Shown one piece after another: positions 1 to 8,175 of a DNA stretch of 44,714 bases. The notes under the pieces are model-generated. The model did not search any database and was not told the origin of the DNA. It was given only the letters and a program-made list of their open reading frames with translations. The stretch spans positions 1 through 44,714 of the forward strand of contig NZ_VIKX01000122.1 in NCBI RefSeq assembly GCF_009711935.1, read 5' to 3'. A program made the position numbers and the translations under genes. Every line of letters begins with the position of its first letter. The first letter of the stretch is position 1. The stretch comes from Dolichospermum sp. UHCC 0259. GTDB lineage: Bacteria > Cyanobacteriota > Cyanobacteriia > Cyanobacteriales > Nostocaceae.

Positions 1-16
1 CCTACTTCTACCTACC

Positions 17-631
17 CTATAAACTCTCGAAAGTGGGGGGAGAGTGAAAAACTACAAAATTTTTATCACTAAGATTGACACTACTTAAGTCAGCATTAAT
101 CAAGTTAGCACCATTCAAGTTAGCATCACTCAAGTTAGCATCACTCAAGTTAGCACCATTCAAGTTAGCACCATTCAAGTTAGCAGTTCTTAAATCAGCA
201 CCACTCAGGTCAGCACCACTAAGATTCAGATTACTAAGGTCTACACCACATAATTTTGTTTCAATTAATTCCGCATCACTTAGATTGACATCACTTAAAA
301 TTGCAACTTCTAACTCTTCGGCATAACCATATTGTGAATTGTAAATACAATCTTCTGTATATACACAGTCATACTGAGAAAGCTCTGCATTGGCACAACA
401 TAAGTTTGCATAACTCAAATTAGCATTACTTAAATCTGACCCATGAAAATTAACACCTGCTAAATTAGTGTCGCGTAAATTTGCATGACTAAAATTAACA
501 CCACTAAAATTAGCACCACCAAAATCAGAACCACTCAAATCAGCATTTCTTAAATCAATATTTTCCAAGTTTAATTCCTGAAAATCTCTTTCTCCTTCTT
601 CGTAAAGTGCTAGAAGTTTCGCAGCATCCAT
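17..631 (-). CDS. Pentapeptide-repeat protein
   Basis: The 204-residue product consists almost wholly of A(D/N)LXX pentapeptides (for example SGADL, NGANL, SDANL), in two blocks around residues 20-80 and 110-195. The blocks are separated by a non-repeat, Cys/Tyr-rich stretch (CCANAELSQYDC region, about residues 78-105). Such repeats are known to fold into a right-handed quadrilateral beta-helix. Members are very common in cyanobacteria and mostly of unknown role. There is no signal peptide, membrane segment or attached catalytic domain. The ATG at 629-631 is the first plausible start. The C-terminal repeats are almost identical at the DNA level (see the separate repeat entry). The gene has no same-strand partner in the window. 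The family assignment is secure; the function is unknown. Confidence 0.9.
   Translation of the reverse strand: MDAAKLLALYEEGERDFQELNLENIDLRNADLSGSDFGGANFSGVNFSHANLRDTNLAGVNFHGSDLSNANLSYANLCCANAELSQYDCVYTEDCIYNSQYGYAEELEVAILSDVNLSDAELIETKLCGVDLSNLNLSGADLSGADLRTANLNGANLNGANLSDANLSDANLNGANLINADLSSVNLSDKNFVVFHSPPTFESL
101..190 (-). repeat. 15-bp in-gene tandem repeats (pentapeptide units)
   Basis: Six consecutive 15-bp units begin CAAGTTAGCA on the plus strand. Two variants, ending CCATT or TCACT, account for the first five units, and the sixth ends GTTCT. Each encodes one pentapeptide (SDANL or NGANL) on the minus strand. Near-identity of neighbouring units suggests recent expansion by slippage or unequal recombination. 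Confidence 0.85.
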
Positions 632-1405
632 ACTGTCTTATCCTTTTAAATGGTATAGTTTGTTTCCAATTACCTTGATATTCTAACAAACTTACAACTT
701 TGAAAGAGGTTTATTGTGATTTTTATACATGGGTTTTATATTTTAAGTCAGCTTGAAGAGCATGAGTTAACTAATAAATCAGTGTTTGTGTGATTTTGGA
801 CAGTGCGATCGCGCAGCGCTTTGTAGGAATCGCTTTCAGATAAAATAGAATAAGATAACTCTGACTATACATACCTCAAACACATCCAGTAGGAAAAATC
901 GTTCAAAACTTGAATTTGAGATTAAACCTAAATCCTAACTAAATCTTTCATGTAAGTTTGGGTGCGTTATTGGTAGCATCTCGTAGATAAGGCGATCGCC
1001 ATAGCATGATTTTGGGAGTGCGAGGAATCTGGATGAAGTCTTTGGCGATTTGCTCCGCAACGCAAGCTAACGCTGTATAACCAAGCATTAAACTGTCCAA
1101 ACCAGAAATATCACTCTGGTTATCCTCCAGATAATTGGCATGACTTACTCAAAGATGCAAAAGGTGAAACTAATCGTTGAGAGAAAGCAGTCCAAGCAAA
1201 AATTTAACTTTTGGCAGGCTGTTCCTGGGTACGCGATCGCATTACCAACCATATTTGGTCAATATCTTGTAATCTTATTTCTAATGGTGAAGCTGTCATG
1301 CTGCCAAAATACGATATTTTGTAATTAAATACGGCATGAGCTTGTGCCATAGCTTCGCTCACCGTAGGCATAGCACCAGGGGCAAAAACTTTTAAATTTA
1401 GAACT
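632..1405. other. Intergenic region between pentapeptide gene and hsp70
   Basis: No intact gene is supported in these 774 bp. The region holds HIP1-type sites (GCGATCGC near 808 and 1233, GGCGATCGCC near 990) and pieces of Nostoc-type dispersed repeats. Examples are a GCTTCGCTCACCGTAGGC stretch near 1352-1369 and CTCCGCAACGCAAGCTAACGC near 1051-1071. It also holds a short open minus-strand coding remnant, listed separately. A small plus-strand open frame at 1140-1328 has no family features and I do not call it. Any promoter of the hsp70 gene must lie here, but no convincing -35/-10 or heat-shock element was seen. Confidence 0.6.
948..1148 (-). pseudogene. Short coding remnant, unidentified
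   Basis: On the minus strand one frame is open from about 1148 down to a TGA at 948-950. It would encode about 65 residues with protein-like composition (YLEDNQSDISGLDSLMLGYT and ACVAEQIAKDFIQIPRTPKI). An in-frame stop lies just upstream at 1149-1151 and there is no start codon. It looks like the tail of a decayed gene. I do not recognise the family, and it could be chance. Confidence 0.25.
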
Positions 1406-3166
1406 ATGAAAGCAGTTGGTATTGATTTAGGGACAACAAATTCTGAAGTAGCAATTGTCGAAAACGGACAGGTGCGGGTATTGCCAGGAGAAGATGGCGA
1501 CCTAATTTTACCTTCCTGCGTAGGATTTAGCGATACGGGGAAAGTGCTAGTGGGACGAGAAGCACTGCGTCAATATGCTGCTGCTCCTGAACGCACCGTC
1601 AAATCAATTAAGCGCTGGATGGGAACTGACCACAAAACCACTTTAGGGGATAAAGAATACTTACCTCATGAAGTTTCCGCTATTATTCTCCGCGCCCTCA
1701 AACAACGGGCTGAAAATGCTTTAGGAGAAACAATTACCCAAGCAGTAATTACAGTTCCCGCTTACTTCACAGATGCTCAAAGACAAGCAACCAAAACCGC
1801 TGGAGAGATTGCTGGTTTAGAGGTACTGCAAATTATCAATGAACCCACAGCAGCGGCTTTAGCTTATGATTTGCGTTCCGAAGAGACAGAACGGGTTTTG
1901 GTTTATGACTTAGGTGGTGGGACTTTTGATGTGTCAGTAGTGGAAATTACAGGCGAAGTTACAGAAGTTCTAGCAACTCATGGTAATAATCGTTTGGGTG
2001 GAGACGATTTTGATAGATTGTTGCAACTCTATTTAGTGGATCTATTTCGTAAACAGCATAGTGTGGATGTTCCAGATGATGCCGTCACCCAAGCGCGTCT
2101 TTTACGAGCAGCCGAGCAGTTAAAAATTGATTTGAGTTCCCATGCTTTTGCTACAGTTCGAGAAGCCTTTTTAGGTAGTAAAGGCAAAACTGCACTCCAT
2201 CTAGAGACAGAAGTACCGCGAGCAGATTTAGAAAAGTTGATTCGCCCCCTATTGACAGAAACCCTAGAGGCAATTGACCGCGCCCTCACCGATGCAGACC
2301 TATTACCCGGTGATATTGACCGGATTATCTTAGTTGGGGGTTCGACACGCATTCCCCTAGTCCAAGAAATGATTTCAGAACATCTGGGACAGACTCCCAG
2401 TGATGGTATTCAACCCGACCTTTGTGTGGCGTTGGGAGCAGCTTTACAAGCTGGGGTGTTGGTGGGTGAATCTGTAGATGCCATTCTTGTAGATGTGATT
2501 CCCCATTCCTTGGGTATTGCTGCGGCTGTGTCTACACCAATGGGAATTATGCCCGGTTACTTCAGTGTGATTATTCCCCGTAACAGCGTTGTTCCCGTTT
2601 CTCGCTCTGAGGTTTATTACACCGTGTCCGATGAACAAGAAGTGGTAGAAATTGAAGTTTTTCAGGGAGAAAATGCGATCGCCCAAGAAAATGTGCCTCT
2701 AGGTGATTTTAGAGTCGAGAACTTACCACCCAAACCCGCAGGAGGTATTCAAGTTGAGGTTCACTTTGACTTTGATATCAATGGCATTCTTACTGTCACC
2801 ACTACTGAAAAAGGCAAAGGACAACAGGGAACGCTAGTAGTCAATAATGCAGGGATTGAAAAACTTTCTAGCCATGAATTGAAGCAAGCAAGGGCAGATT
2901 TAGATGCCTTGTTTGAAGTTGATGAAACTATCGAAATCTCAACAGAAGAGACAATTTCAGCAGTAGAAATAGATCCAGAATTAGCAGCACTTTTAGACCG
3001 CGCTCAACAAGCATTTTTGACCATAGATTCTGAACAAGCAGAGGAATTACAAGACTTATTAGCCCAGATTGAAAATGCGAATGCAAACAAGAGTGCAGAA
3101 TTACCTCAGTTACAAGAGGAACTTTCAGATTTTCTGTACTACGCAATTTCCAATGAATCAGAGTAA
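1406..3166 (+). CDS. Hsp70/DnaK-family chaperone with short C-terminus
   Basis: The 586-residue product is an ATP-dependent Hsp70. All three family signatures are present: IDLGTTNS at residues 6-13, a YDLGGGTFDVSVV phosphate-2 block near 168, and ILVGGSTRIPLVQEM near 308. The interdomain linker is present as VDVIPHSLGI, in place of the usual DVTPLSLGI. A substrate-binding beta domain follows (about 370-480, with FDINGILTV). Canonical DnaK has about 630-640 residues; here the lid is short, acidic and helical (about 490-586), with no G/P-rich tail. Cyanobacteria carry several DnaK paralogues, and this is likely an accessory one. The ATG at 1406 gives the conserved N-terminus. A zinc-ribbon/TPR gene starts 7 bp after the stop, so the two are probably co-transcribed. 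Client proteins are unknown. Confidence 0.92.
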   Translation: MKAVGIDLGTTNSEVAIVENGQVRVLPGEDGDLILPSCVGFSDTGKVLVGREALRQYAAAPERTVKSIKRWMGTDHKTTLGDKEYLPHEVSAIILRALKQRAENALGETITQAVITVPAYFTDAQRQATKTAGEIAGLEVLQIINEPTAAALAYDLRSEETERVLVYDLGGGTFDVSVVEITGEVTEVLATHGNNRLGGDDFDRLLQLYLVDLFRKQHSVDVPDDAVTQARLLRAAEQLKIDLSSHAFATVREAFLGSKGKTALHLETEVPRADLEKLIRPLLTETLEAIDRALTDADLLPGDIDRIILVGGSTRIPLVQEMISEHLGQTPSDGIQPDLCVALGAALQAGVLVGESVDAILVDVIPHSLGIAAAVSTPMGIMPGYFSVIIPRNSVVPVSRSEVYYTVSDEQEVVEIEVFQGENAIAQENVPLGDFRVENLPPKPAGGIQVEVHFDFDINGILTVTTTEKGKGQQGTLVVNNAGIEKLSSHELKQARADLDALFEVDETIEISTEETISAVEIDPELAALLDRAQQAFLTIDSEQAEELQDLLAQIENANANKSAELPQLQEELSDFLYYAISNESE

Positions 3167-3172
3167 GAAATC

Positions 3173-3586
3173 ATGAAATGTCCTGTTTGTGGAGCAATTT
3201 ATCGTCCGACAAAGGGAACAGGGGCGCAAGGGGGAGAAACTGACGGACAGATTTCTCCATTACCTGCCCACTCTCCAACTTGTAGACGTTGCAAAGCGGA
3301 TTTATCTGACTTGATCAATCTCCATGATCAAGCTATCTGGTATCACAGACAAGCCCTGGATTTATTGTTAAAAGGGTATTATCCAGAAGCAGCAACGCAT
3401 AACAATCAAGCTTTAGCTTTGTATTATGGTCATGCAGACTTTCATGCCTTAGCGGGTAAATTATCAGCATTGCAGGGAGAATGGAGAGAAGCGATCGCAT
3501 CTTGGCAACAAGCGCTCAAATTAGACCCAAAAAATACCGTTGCTGGTGATTGTCTAGAAATGATCAAGCTAAATTTAATTATCTGA
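3173..3586 (+). CDS. Zinc-ribbon TPR protein, possible Hsp70 partner
   Basis: A 137-residue protein. The N-terminus carries CPVCG (residues 3-7) and a second pair CRRC near residue 38, separated by a Gly/Ser/Pro-rich loop, consistent with a four-Cys zinc ribbon. From about residue 50 to the end there are two to three tetratricopeptide-like helical hairpins (HRQALDLLLKGYYPEAATHN and GEWREAIASWQQALKLDP). It begins 6 nt downstream of the hsp70 stop. TPR domains often dock Hsp70 C-termini or act as co-chaperones, so a role with the preceding chaperone is a reasonable inference. No catalytic motif is visible. The family has no function that I can name. Confidence 0.75.
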   Translation: MKCPVCGAIYRPTKGTGAQGGETDGQISPLPAHSPTCRRCKADLSDLINLHDQAIWYHRQALDLLLKGYYPEAATHNNQALALYYGHADFHALAGKLSALQGEWREAIASWQQALKLDPKNTVAGDCLEMIKLNLII

Positions 3587-3651
3587 TTCAGACACTTCAA
3601 CTTTTTTGTCTCTACTGTTAAAATTAGACCAATATACATTCTGGAGTTAAT

Positions 3652-4518
3652 ATGGAAACCACTCAAGCAGTGATTAATCCCACTACTCCCTCACATCAAA
3701 ACATTCACGCCAATCAATTCACCTTACCAGATCATACGCAACTACCAGATTCAGATGGCACATTTGTGAAAAATTTTCAGGAGCATCCACAAAGTATAGT
3801 TTTAACCAGTTCCATTGAGCCAGTATTGCAAAAACTACATCCCGATGGAAACTATTGTATCGGTCAAGATAGCGGTATTTATTGGCGTTTAACTGAACCA
3901 CCGGAAAAAGGTGCAGAAGCTCCTGATTGGTTTTATGTACCTAATGTACCACCATTTCTCAATGGAGAATATCGTCGTTCCTATGTGTTATGGAAAGAGT
4001 TTATTTCTCCACTAATTGCCATTGAGTTTGTGTCGGGAAATGGTTCAGAAGAAAGAGACGCAACTCGTCCCAGTGAAACAGAAAAAGCGGGTAAATTCTG
4101 GGTTTATGAACAAGCAATTCGGATTCCTTTTTATGCAATTTTTGAAGCGAGAAAAGCATTACTAGAAGTTTATCGCTTAGTTGATGGGCATTATGAAAAA
4201 ATGCAGCCAAACGAGCGTAATCATTTTCCAATTTATCCTATGGGTGTGGAATTAGGTTTAATAGAAAATGATGGTTTACCTTGGGTGCGTTGGTGGGACG
4301 ATGAGGGAAATTTGCTGTTAACTGGTGATGAAAGAGCTATTGTTGAAAAACAAGCTCGTTTACAAGCAGAGGAAATTGCCCAACAAGCAACTTTCGCTCA
4401 ACAACAAGCAGAAGAGGCAAGACAACAAGCAGAAGAAATGGCAGAACAAGAACGACAACAAAAGGAGAAATTAGCAGCTTATTTAAGATCATTAGGTATC
4501 AATCCTGATGATATTTGA
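3652..4518 (+). CDS. Uma2-family (DUF820) putative endonuclease
   Basis: A 288-residue protein of the Uma2/DUF820 family, which is strongly expanded in cyanobacteria and has a PD-(D/E)XK restriction-endonuclease-like fold. Family features include PDWFYVPNV (near 93), LIAIEFVSG (near 124, giving the central acidic residue), then KFWVYEQAIRIPFYAIFEAR and LEVYRLVDGHYE. The typical PEGWRLD-type end is replaced by a Gln/Glu/Arg-rich coiled coil (about residues 232-275, repeated QQAEEA/RQQAEEM) ending in LRSLGINPDDI, a tail often seen in this subfamily. The ATG at 3652 is preceded by GGAG at 3642-3645. The biological role of Uma2 proteins is unsettled. The gene stands alone between the TPR gene and folK. 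Confidence 0.85.
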   Translation: METTQAVINPTTPSHQNIHANQFTLPDHTQLPDSDGTFVKNFQEHPQSIVLTSSIEPVLQKLHPDGNYCIGQDSGIYWRLTEPPEKGAEAPDWFYVPNVPPFLNGEYRRSYVLWKEFISPLIAIEFVSGNGSEERDATRPSETEKAGKFWVYEQAIRIPFYAIFEARKALLEVYRLVDGHYEKMQPNERNHFPIYPMGVELGLIENDGLPWVRWWDDEGNLLLTGDERAIVEKQARLQAEEIAQQATFAQQQAEEARQQAEEMAEQERQQKEKLAAYLRSLGINPDDI

Positions 4519-4524
4519 ACTGTA

Positions 4525-4563
4525 GGGGTGTGATTTTTGTACTTATCGTCAACATCACACCCC
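4525..4563 (+). terminator. Hairpin between the Uma2 gene and folK
   Basis: A perfect 10-bp stem, GGGGTGTGAT (4525-4534) and ATCACACCCC (4554-4563), with a 19-nt loop begins 7 nt after the Uma2 stop. There is no good T-run after it, so it may be an attenuating or RNA-stabilising hairpin or a dispersed repeat rather than a true intrinsic terminator. Confidence 0.45.
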
Positions 4564-4600
4564 ATCTTCCATAAACTCAGATATGTAGGAGTTTGATAGA

Positions 4601-5089
4601 ATGGTACGAACTGCGGCTAAGACTGCGATCGCCCTTGGTAGTAACATAGGTAACTCCCTAGCCATTTTAACAGGAGCTTTAGAAACCTTAGCCCAAACAT
4701 CAGGCATAACCATACAAGCCCAATCTCGTTGGTATCGTACCAAAGCCATAGGCCCAACTCAACCAGACTACTTAAATGGTTGCGCGATATTATCAGTGCA
4801 GATTTCACCACAAGCCTTATTAGCCCAACTACTCATCATTGAACAAAAGTTTGGGCGTGTGCGTCAGGAACACTGGGGGCCACGTACCTTAGATTTAGAC
4901 TTATTATTATATGATGACTTGATTTTACAGCAGCCAAACCTGCAAATTCCCCATCCTCGCATGGCGGAACGAGCCTTTGTTTTAGTCCCCCTGGCGGAAA
5001 TTGCTCCAGATTGGATAGATCCTATATCTCAAAAACTAATTCCAGATTTACTACTAGAGATCAACACAAATGATGTACATTTATTGTAG
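4601..5089 (+). CDS. folK: HPPK, dihydropteridine pyrophosphokinase (folate)
   Basis: The 162-residue product is 2-amino-4-hydroxy-6-hydroxymethyldihydropteridine pyrophosphokinase. It transfers pyrophosphate from ATP to 6-hydroxymethyl-dihydropterin in folate synthesis. Family hallmarks are ALGSNIGN near the N-terminus, SRWYRTKAIGPTQPDYLNG (Tyr/Pro/Asn substrate loop), the catalytic block RVRQEHWGPRTLDLDLLLYD (HPPK signature with the Mg-binding Asp pair DLD), and IPHPRMAERAFVLVPLAEI. The length is normal. The ATG at 4601 follows an AGGAG at 4587-4591. The open frame downstream overlaps the stop by one base and encodes a NUDIX hydrolase. NUDIX enzymes act elsewhere in folate synthesis (dihydroneopterin triphosphate), but this one looks ADP-ribose-type, so the pairing may only be translational coupling. 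Confidence 0.95.
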   Translation: MVRTAAKTAIALGSNIGNSLAILTGALETLAQTSGITIQAQSRWYRTKAIGPTQPDYLNGCAILSVQISPQALLAQLLIIEQKFGRVRQEHWGPRTLDLDLLLYDDLILQQPNLQIPHPRMAERAFVLVPLAEIAPDWIDPISQKLIPDLLLEINTNDVHLL

Positions 5090-5187
5090 TGGGTGAAAAA
5101 ATTACCATTTTTGCAACCCAAAAAGAACTGATAACAACAGAAAACCCCCGTATACGTTCTCTGTATTCACAGACGGTAGAGTTTACT

Positions 5188-5736
5188 ATGCCATTAGGTA
5201 GAGAATTACCACAGTTGCTCAAGCAACGCTTGTTTTATAAAGGACGCAAGTTTAACTTTGAAGTTAACCGCTTGCGTTTACCCAACAAAGCTGAAGGAGA
5301 ATGGGAATGTATTCGTCATCCTGGTGGCGCTCTGGCTATACCCATAACCGCAGACGGTAAGCTGGTACTTGTCCGTCAATATCGGTTTGCAGTGCAGGGA
5401 AGATTATTAGAATTTCCGGCGGGAACAGTAGAACCCAATGAAGATCCTTTAGAAACAGTCAAACGGGAAATTTGCGAAGAAACTGGCTATCATGCTCATC
5501 AGTGGGATAAATTAGGAGAATTTTTCCTTGCTCCCGGTTATTCTGATGAAATTATCTATGCTTTTATTGCTAGAGATTTAGAAAAGCTAGAAACACCACC
5601 AGCACAAGACGAAGATGAAGATATCGAAACAGTATTACTAACTCCTGAAGAATTGGAAAAAGCCATTTTAGCAGGAGAATCTGTGGATGCTAAATCCATT
5701 GCTAGTTTTTTCCTGCTGCGTTCATTTTTAAAATAG
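5188..5736 (+). CDS. NUDIX hydrolase, ADP-ribose pyrophosphatase-like
   Basis: A soluble hydrolase that cleaves nucleoside-diphosphate-linked substrates. The NUDIX box is complete (GTVEPNEDPLETVKREICEE then TGY), including the REICEE metal-binding helix. The segment before it (PGGALAIPI, LVLVRQYRFAVQGRLLEFPA) and the one after it (PGYSDEIIYAFIARDL) resemble ADP-ribose pyrophosphatases. The start is uncertain. A GTG at 5089 overlaps the folK stop by one base and would give 215 residues. The ATG at 5188 gives 182 residues starting MPLGRELPQLLKQRL, where family similarity appears to begin, so I chose it. The 3' end runs directly into an array of GGTCATT repeats. The exact substrate cannot be read from sequence. 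Confidence 0.85.
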   Translation: MPLGRELPQLLKQRLFYKGRKFNFEVNRLRLPNKAEGEWECIRHPGGALAIPITADGKLVLVRQYRFAVQGRLLEFPAGTVEPNEDPLETVKREICEETGYHAHQWDKLGEFFLAPGYSDEIIYAFIARDLEKLETPPAQDEDEDIETVLLTPEELEKAILAGESVDAKSIASFFLLRSFLK

Positions 5737-5791
5737 GTCATTGGTCATTGGTCATTGGTCATTGGTCATTGGTCATTGGTCATTGGTCATT
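5736..5791. repeat. GGTCATT x 8 short tandem repeat
   Basis: Eight perfect, uninterrupted copies of the heptamer GGTCATT. The first G is the last base of the NUDIX stop codon. Heptanucleotide tandem repeats of this kind are characteristic of heterocystous cyanobacteria. They are likely variable in copy number between strains. Confidence 0.95.
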
Positions 5792-5823
5792 GAATAATTC
5801 TCTTTCTCCTTCTTCATTCTTCC

Positions 5824-5905
<82 letters not shown>

Positions 5906-5911
5906 CTGTAA

Positions 5912-6691
5912 TTATCGGGAATAACTACCAGCATAATCGCGGGTACGATAATCTGTAGCTTGAGCTAAGACTTTTTTGGTGGTTGCAAACTCTCGTAATT
6001 GTCCCACATGATTCTCATTGTATTGAAATAAAGCCGTGAAATCAGCCAGACGGGAGACTTGTTGGATGTTTTGAGAGATAAAGATAATTGTCAACTCAGA
6101 ACGCAAACACTCAATGAGTTCTTCAATTTTTGTGGTACTGATGGGATCAAGTCCACAGCAAAGCTCATCCATGAGAATAACTTGGGGCTTTACAGCTAAA
6201 GCGCGAGCAATACAAAGTCGTTGTTGTTGACCACAAGATAGTTCTAAAGCCGGCTTATAAAGCTTGTTTTTGACCTCTTCCCAAATATCCGCAGATTTAA
6301 GAGCTAACTCCACAACTTCATCTAATTCTGGTTTTGGTCGCCAACCAACTAATTTAATTCCGTAAGCAACGTTATCATAGATACTCATGGGAAAAAGATT
6401 AGGTTTGGAATAAATTGTACTAATTTGACGACGGAGACGATTAAGATTAATCCGTCTCTCATAAATATTTTGCCCAAAAAACTCTATTTTCCCTTCTGTG
6501 TGGACTTCTCCCTCCAAATCGCTCATGCGGTTGAGAGACTTTAAAAAAGTAGACTTCCCACAGCCACTAGGTCCCATAATAGCAATAATTTTATTTTGGG
6601 GAATATCCATTGACAGACTTTCCAGGATTTTTTGCTTGCTGTAGTAAAAACTAAAGTTTTTTACACTAATGGCCGGAATTATTTTACTCAT
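5912..6691 (-). CDS. pstB: PstB-like ABC ATPase with altered motifs
   Basis: A 259-residue protein that aligns end to end with PstB, the ATPase of the high-affinity phosphate importer (LNRMSDL, PMSIYDNVAYG, QQQRLCIARALAVKPQ, LDPISTTKIEELI). Walker A is intact (GPSGCGKS, 40-47) and the Walker B Asp-Glu is kept (VILMDE, 171-176). Other motifs have changed. The Q-loop Gln is Ser95 (YSKPN instead of FQKPN), the signature is LSCGQQQ with Cys153, the residue after Walker B is Leu177 instead of Pro, and the switch His is Gln207 (ISQN instead of VTHN). The ATG at 6691 is preferred; a TTG at 6700 is the alternative. No pst permease lies nearby. It is probably a diverged paralogue with slow, regulatory or no ATPase activity. 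Confidence 0.85.
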   Translation of the reverse strand: MSKIIPAISVKNFSFYYSKQKILESLSMDIPQNKIIAIMGPSGCGKSTFLKSLNRMSDLEGEVHTEGKIEFFGQNIYERRINLNRLRRQISTIYSKPNLFPMSIYDNVAYGIKLVGWRPKPELDEVVELALKSADIWEEVKNKLYKPALELSCGQQQRLCIARALAVKPQVILMDELCCGLDPISTTKIEELIECLRSELTIIFISQNIQQVSRLADFTALFQYNENHVGQLREFATTKKVLAQATDYRTRDYAGSYSR

Positions 6692-6703
6692 ATTAGTCAA
6701 GGA

Positions 6704-6731
6704 GTCAGGAGTCAGGAATCAGGAGTCAGGA
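6704..6731. repeat. GTCAGGA heptamer repeats, inverted to those at 5824-5905
   Basis: Three copies of GTCAGGA and one ATCAGGA variant lie immediately upstream of the PstB-like gene. They are the reverse complement of the TCCTGAC array at its 3' end, so the gene is bracketed by inverted heptamer arrays. The following bases to about 6790 are purine-rich (AGAA/GGAAGAA). Confidence 0.85.
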
Positions 6732-6908
6732 AGAATAGAGAAGAGAGAATAACAGGAAGAAGGAAGAATAAAAAGAAGAAAAAATAAATAAATAAAAAGT
6801 CAGTGAATCAGAATACTTGAAAAGCTTGATATTTGCTTATAACCTAAATTAAGTCATCTCATAACCCGCAATGCTGCGTTTAATTAGTGTAATAAAGGTA
6901 AATTCATC

Positions 6909-8135
6909 ATGCTACAGCGTTTTATTTTCATCATTACCACTATCATTGTGTGGCATTTGTGTATTTTTGGCACACTTGCTCAGGAAAAAAAAATTGAAGA
7001 TATGGATAAGTTTCCTCCCAATCCCCTAGAAGTAACTTTACCTGATCCACTATTACCAAATTTACCAGATAAACGCCAATTAACATTAACAGAATTGCAA
7101 AAATTAAAGACAGATTTAGATGGGTTAAATCAAGAGGCACAGGTGACACTACAAGGAGGAGATAGAAAGAAAGCCTTTGAGATTTGGAATCGTGAACTAC
7201 GATTAAGACGTTATTTAGGTACATTAGCTGAGATAGAAGCGTTATCACGGGTGGGAGAAATAGCCTGGAATCAAAATGAACGGGACGAGGTGCGATATAT
7301 TAGTCAGCGATTACAAGTAATTCAAAAAGAGATAGGAAAACAAAAAAGTACGGATTTACAATTATGGCAACTCCTGGGTCAAGCTTATCAAAAAATCCGT
7401 CTTCCTAAATTGGGAATATTGGCTTATGAACAGGTTTTAATCTTAGTTAAACAACAACAAGATTCAGTTGGAGAAATAGAGACTTTAAGGAATATTGGAG
7501 AATTATATCTAAGTTGGTTTGATTATGACCAAGCTGCCAATACTTACCAAAAACTATTAAATTTGGCAATTAATCAGGGTGATAAAACTAATGAATTGAG
7601 ATATTTACAACAGTTAGCTTATATCTATGGGCGAGGAAAACAACCCCAAGCAGCAATAGATATATTGAATAAATTAGTCCAAGTTTATACTCGTGAACAA
7701 AATCTCAGTGAAATTCCCGCTTTAAAATTAGCCATAGGGGCAAATTATGAATCTCTAGCCCAAAAAAATCCCACATTAAAACAACAGGCTTTCGATAATT
7801 ATCAATCAGCTTATACTACCGCATGGCAATTAGAGCAATACGCTAGGGCTGGAGAGGCACTAGAGAAATTAATTGCTTTTTATCGTTCCCAAAAACAAGT
7901 AGATGCCGCTTTAGAAACTGGGGCAATTCTTCTAGAAACACAAACATTAGCTAACAATTTTTATGGTTTAATGTCAGCCTATGACCAAATTGGCAACTTA
8001 TATATAGAACGCCGAGAATATGCCCAAGCATTAACAGCATTTCAGAAGGGATTAGCAATAGCCCAACAACTTAAATATCAAGAATCATATTTTACTCAAC
8101 AAATTGAAAAGTTAAAAACTGAGGTAAAAATGTAG
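6909..8135 (+). CDS. Exported TPR-repeat protein
   Basis: A 408-residue protein with a clear N-terminal hydrophobic signal (FIFIITTIIVWHLCIFGTLA, probable cleavage after Ala24), so it is exported or periplasmic. The mature part is mostly alpha-helical, with tetratricopeptide-like repeats from about residue 60 to the end. The best of these are YLSWFDYDQAANTYQKLLNL, RGKQPQAAIDILNKLVQVY and IERREYAQALTAFQKGLAIA. Proteins of this build are widespread in cyanobacteria and act as protein-interaction scaffolds; I see no enzymatic domain. The ATG at 6909 is the natural start since it opens the signal peptide. It is apparently monocistronic. Its transcription points at a hairpin at 8158-8175 whose T-run faces the other strand. 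Confidence 0.8.
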   Translation: MLQRFIFIITTIIVWHLCIFGTLAQEKKIEDMDKFPPNPLEVTLPDPLLPNLPDKRQLTLTELQKLKTDLDGLNQEAQVTLQGGDRKKAFEIWNRELRLRRYLGTLAEIEALSRVGEIAWNQNERDEVRYISQRLQVIQKEIGKQKSTDLQLWQLLGQAYQKIRLPKLGILAYEQVLILVKQQQDSVGEIETLRNIGELYLSWFDYDQAANTYQKLLNLAINQGDKTNELRYLQQLAYIYGRGKQPQAAIDILNKLVQVYTREQNLSEIPALKLAIGANYESLAQKNPTLKQQAFDNYQSAYTTAWQLEQYARAGEALEKLIAFYRSQKQVDAALETGAILLETQTLANNFYGLMSAYDQIGNLYIERREYAQALTAFQKGLAIAQQLKYQESYFTQQIEKLKTEVKM

Positions 8136-8147
8136 AAAATATCCCGA

Positions 8148-8175
8148 TAAATAAAAAAGTCCGCGCAAGCGGACT
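8148..8175 (-). terminator. Intrinsic terminator on the minus strand
   Basis: A perfect 7-bp G+C-rich stem AGTCCGC/GCGGACT (8158-8164, 8169-8175) has a 4-nt loop. On the minus strand it is followed by TTTTTTATT. On the plus strand no T-run follows, so its polarity is leftward, although no coding gene lies on that strand upstream within the intergenic region. Confidence 0.75.

Noticed and set aside
1140-1328. Small plus-strand open frame (62 codons) upstream of hsp70
   Set aside because: No ribosome-binding site or family features. It overlaps dispersed repeats and the antisense remnant, and its composition is not convincing.
5089-5187. GTG start of the NUDIX gene overlapping the folK stop
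   Set aside because: The extra 33 residues look unlike the family and the ATG at 5188 fits the family start. Translational coupling from the GTG remains possible.
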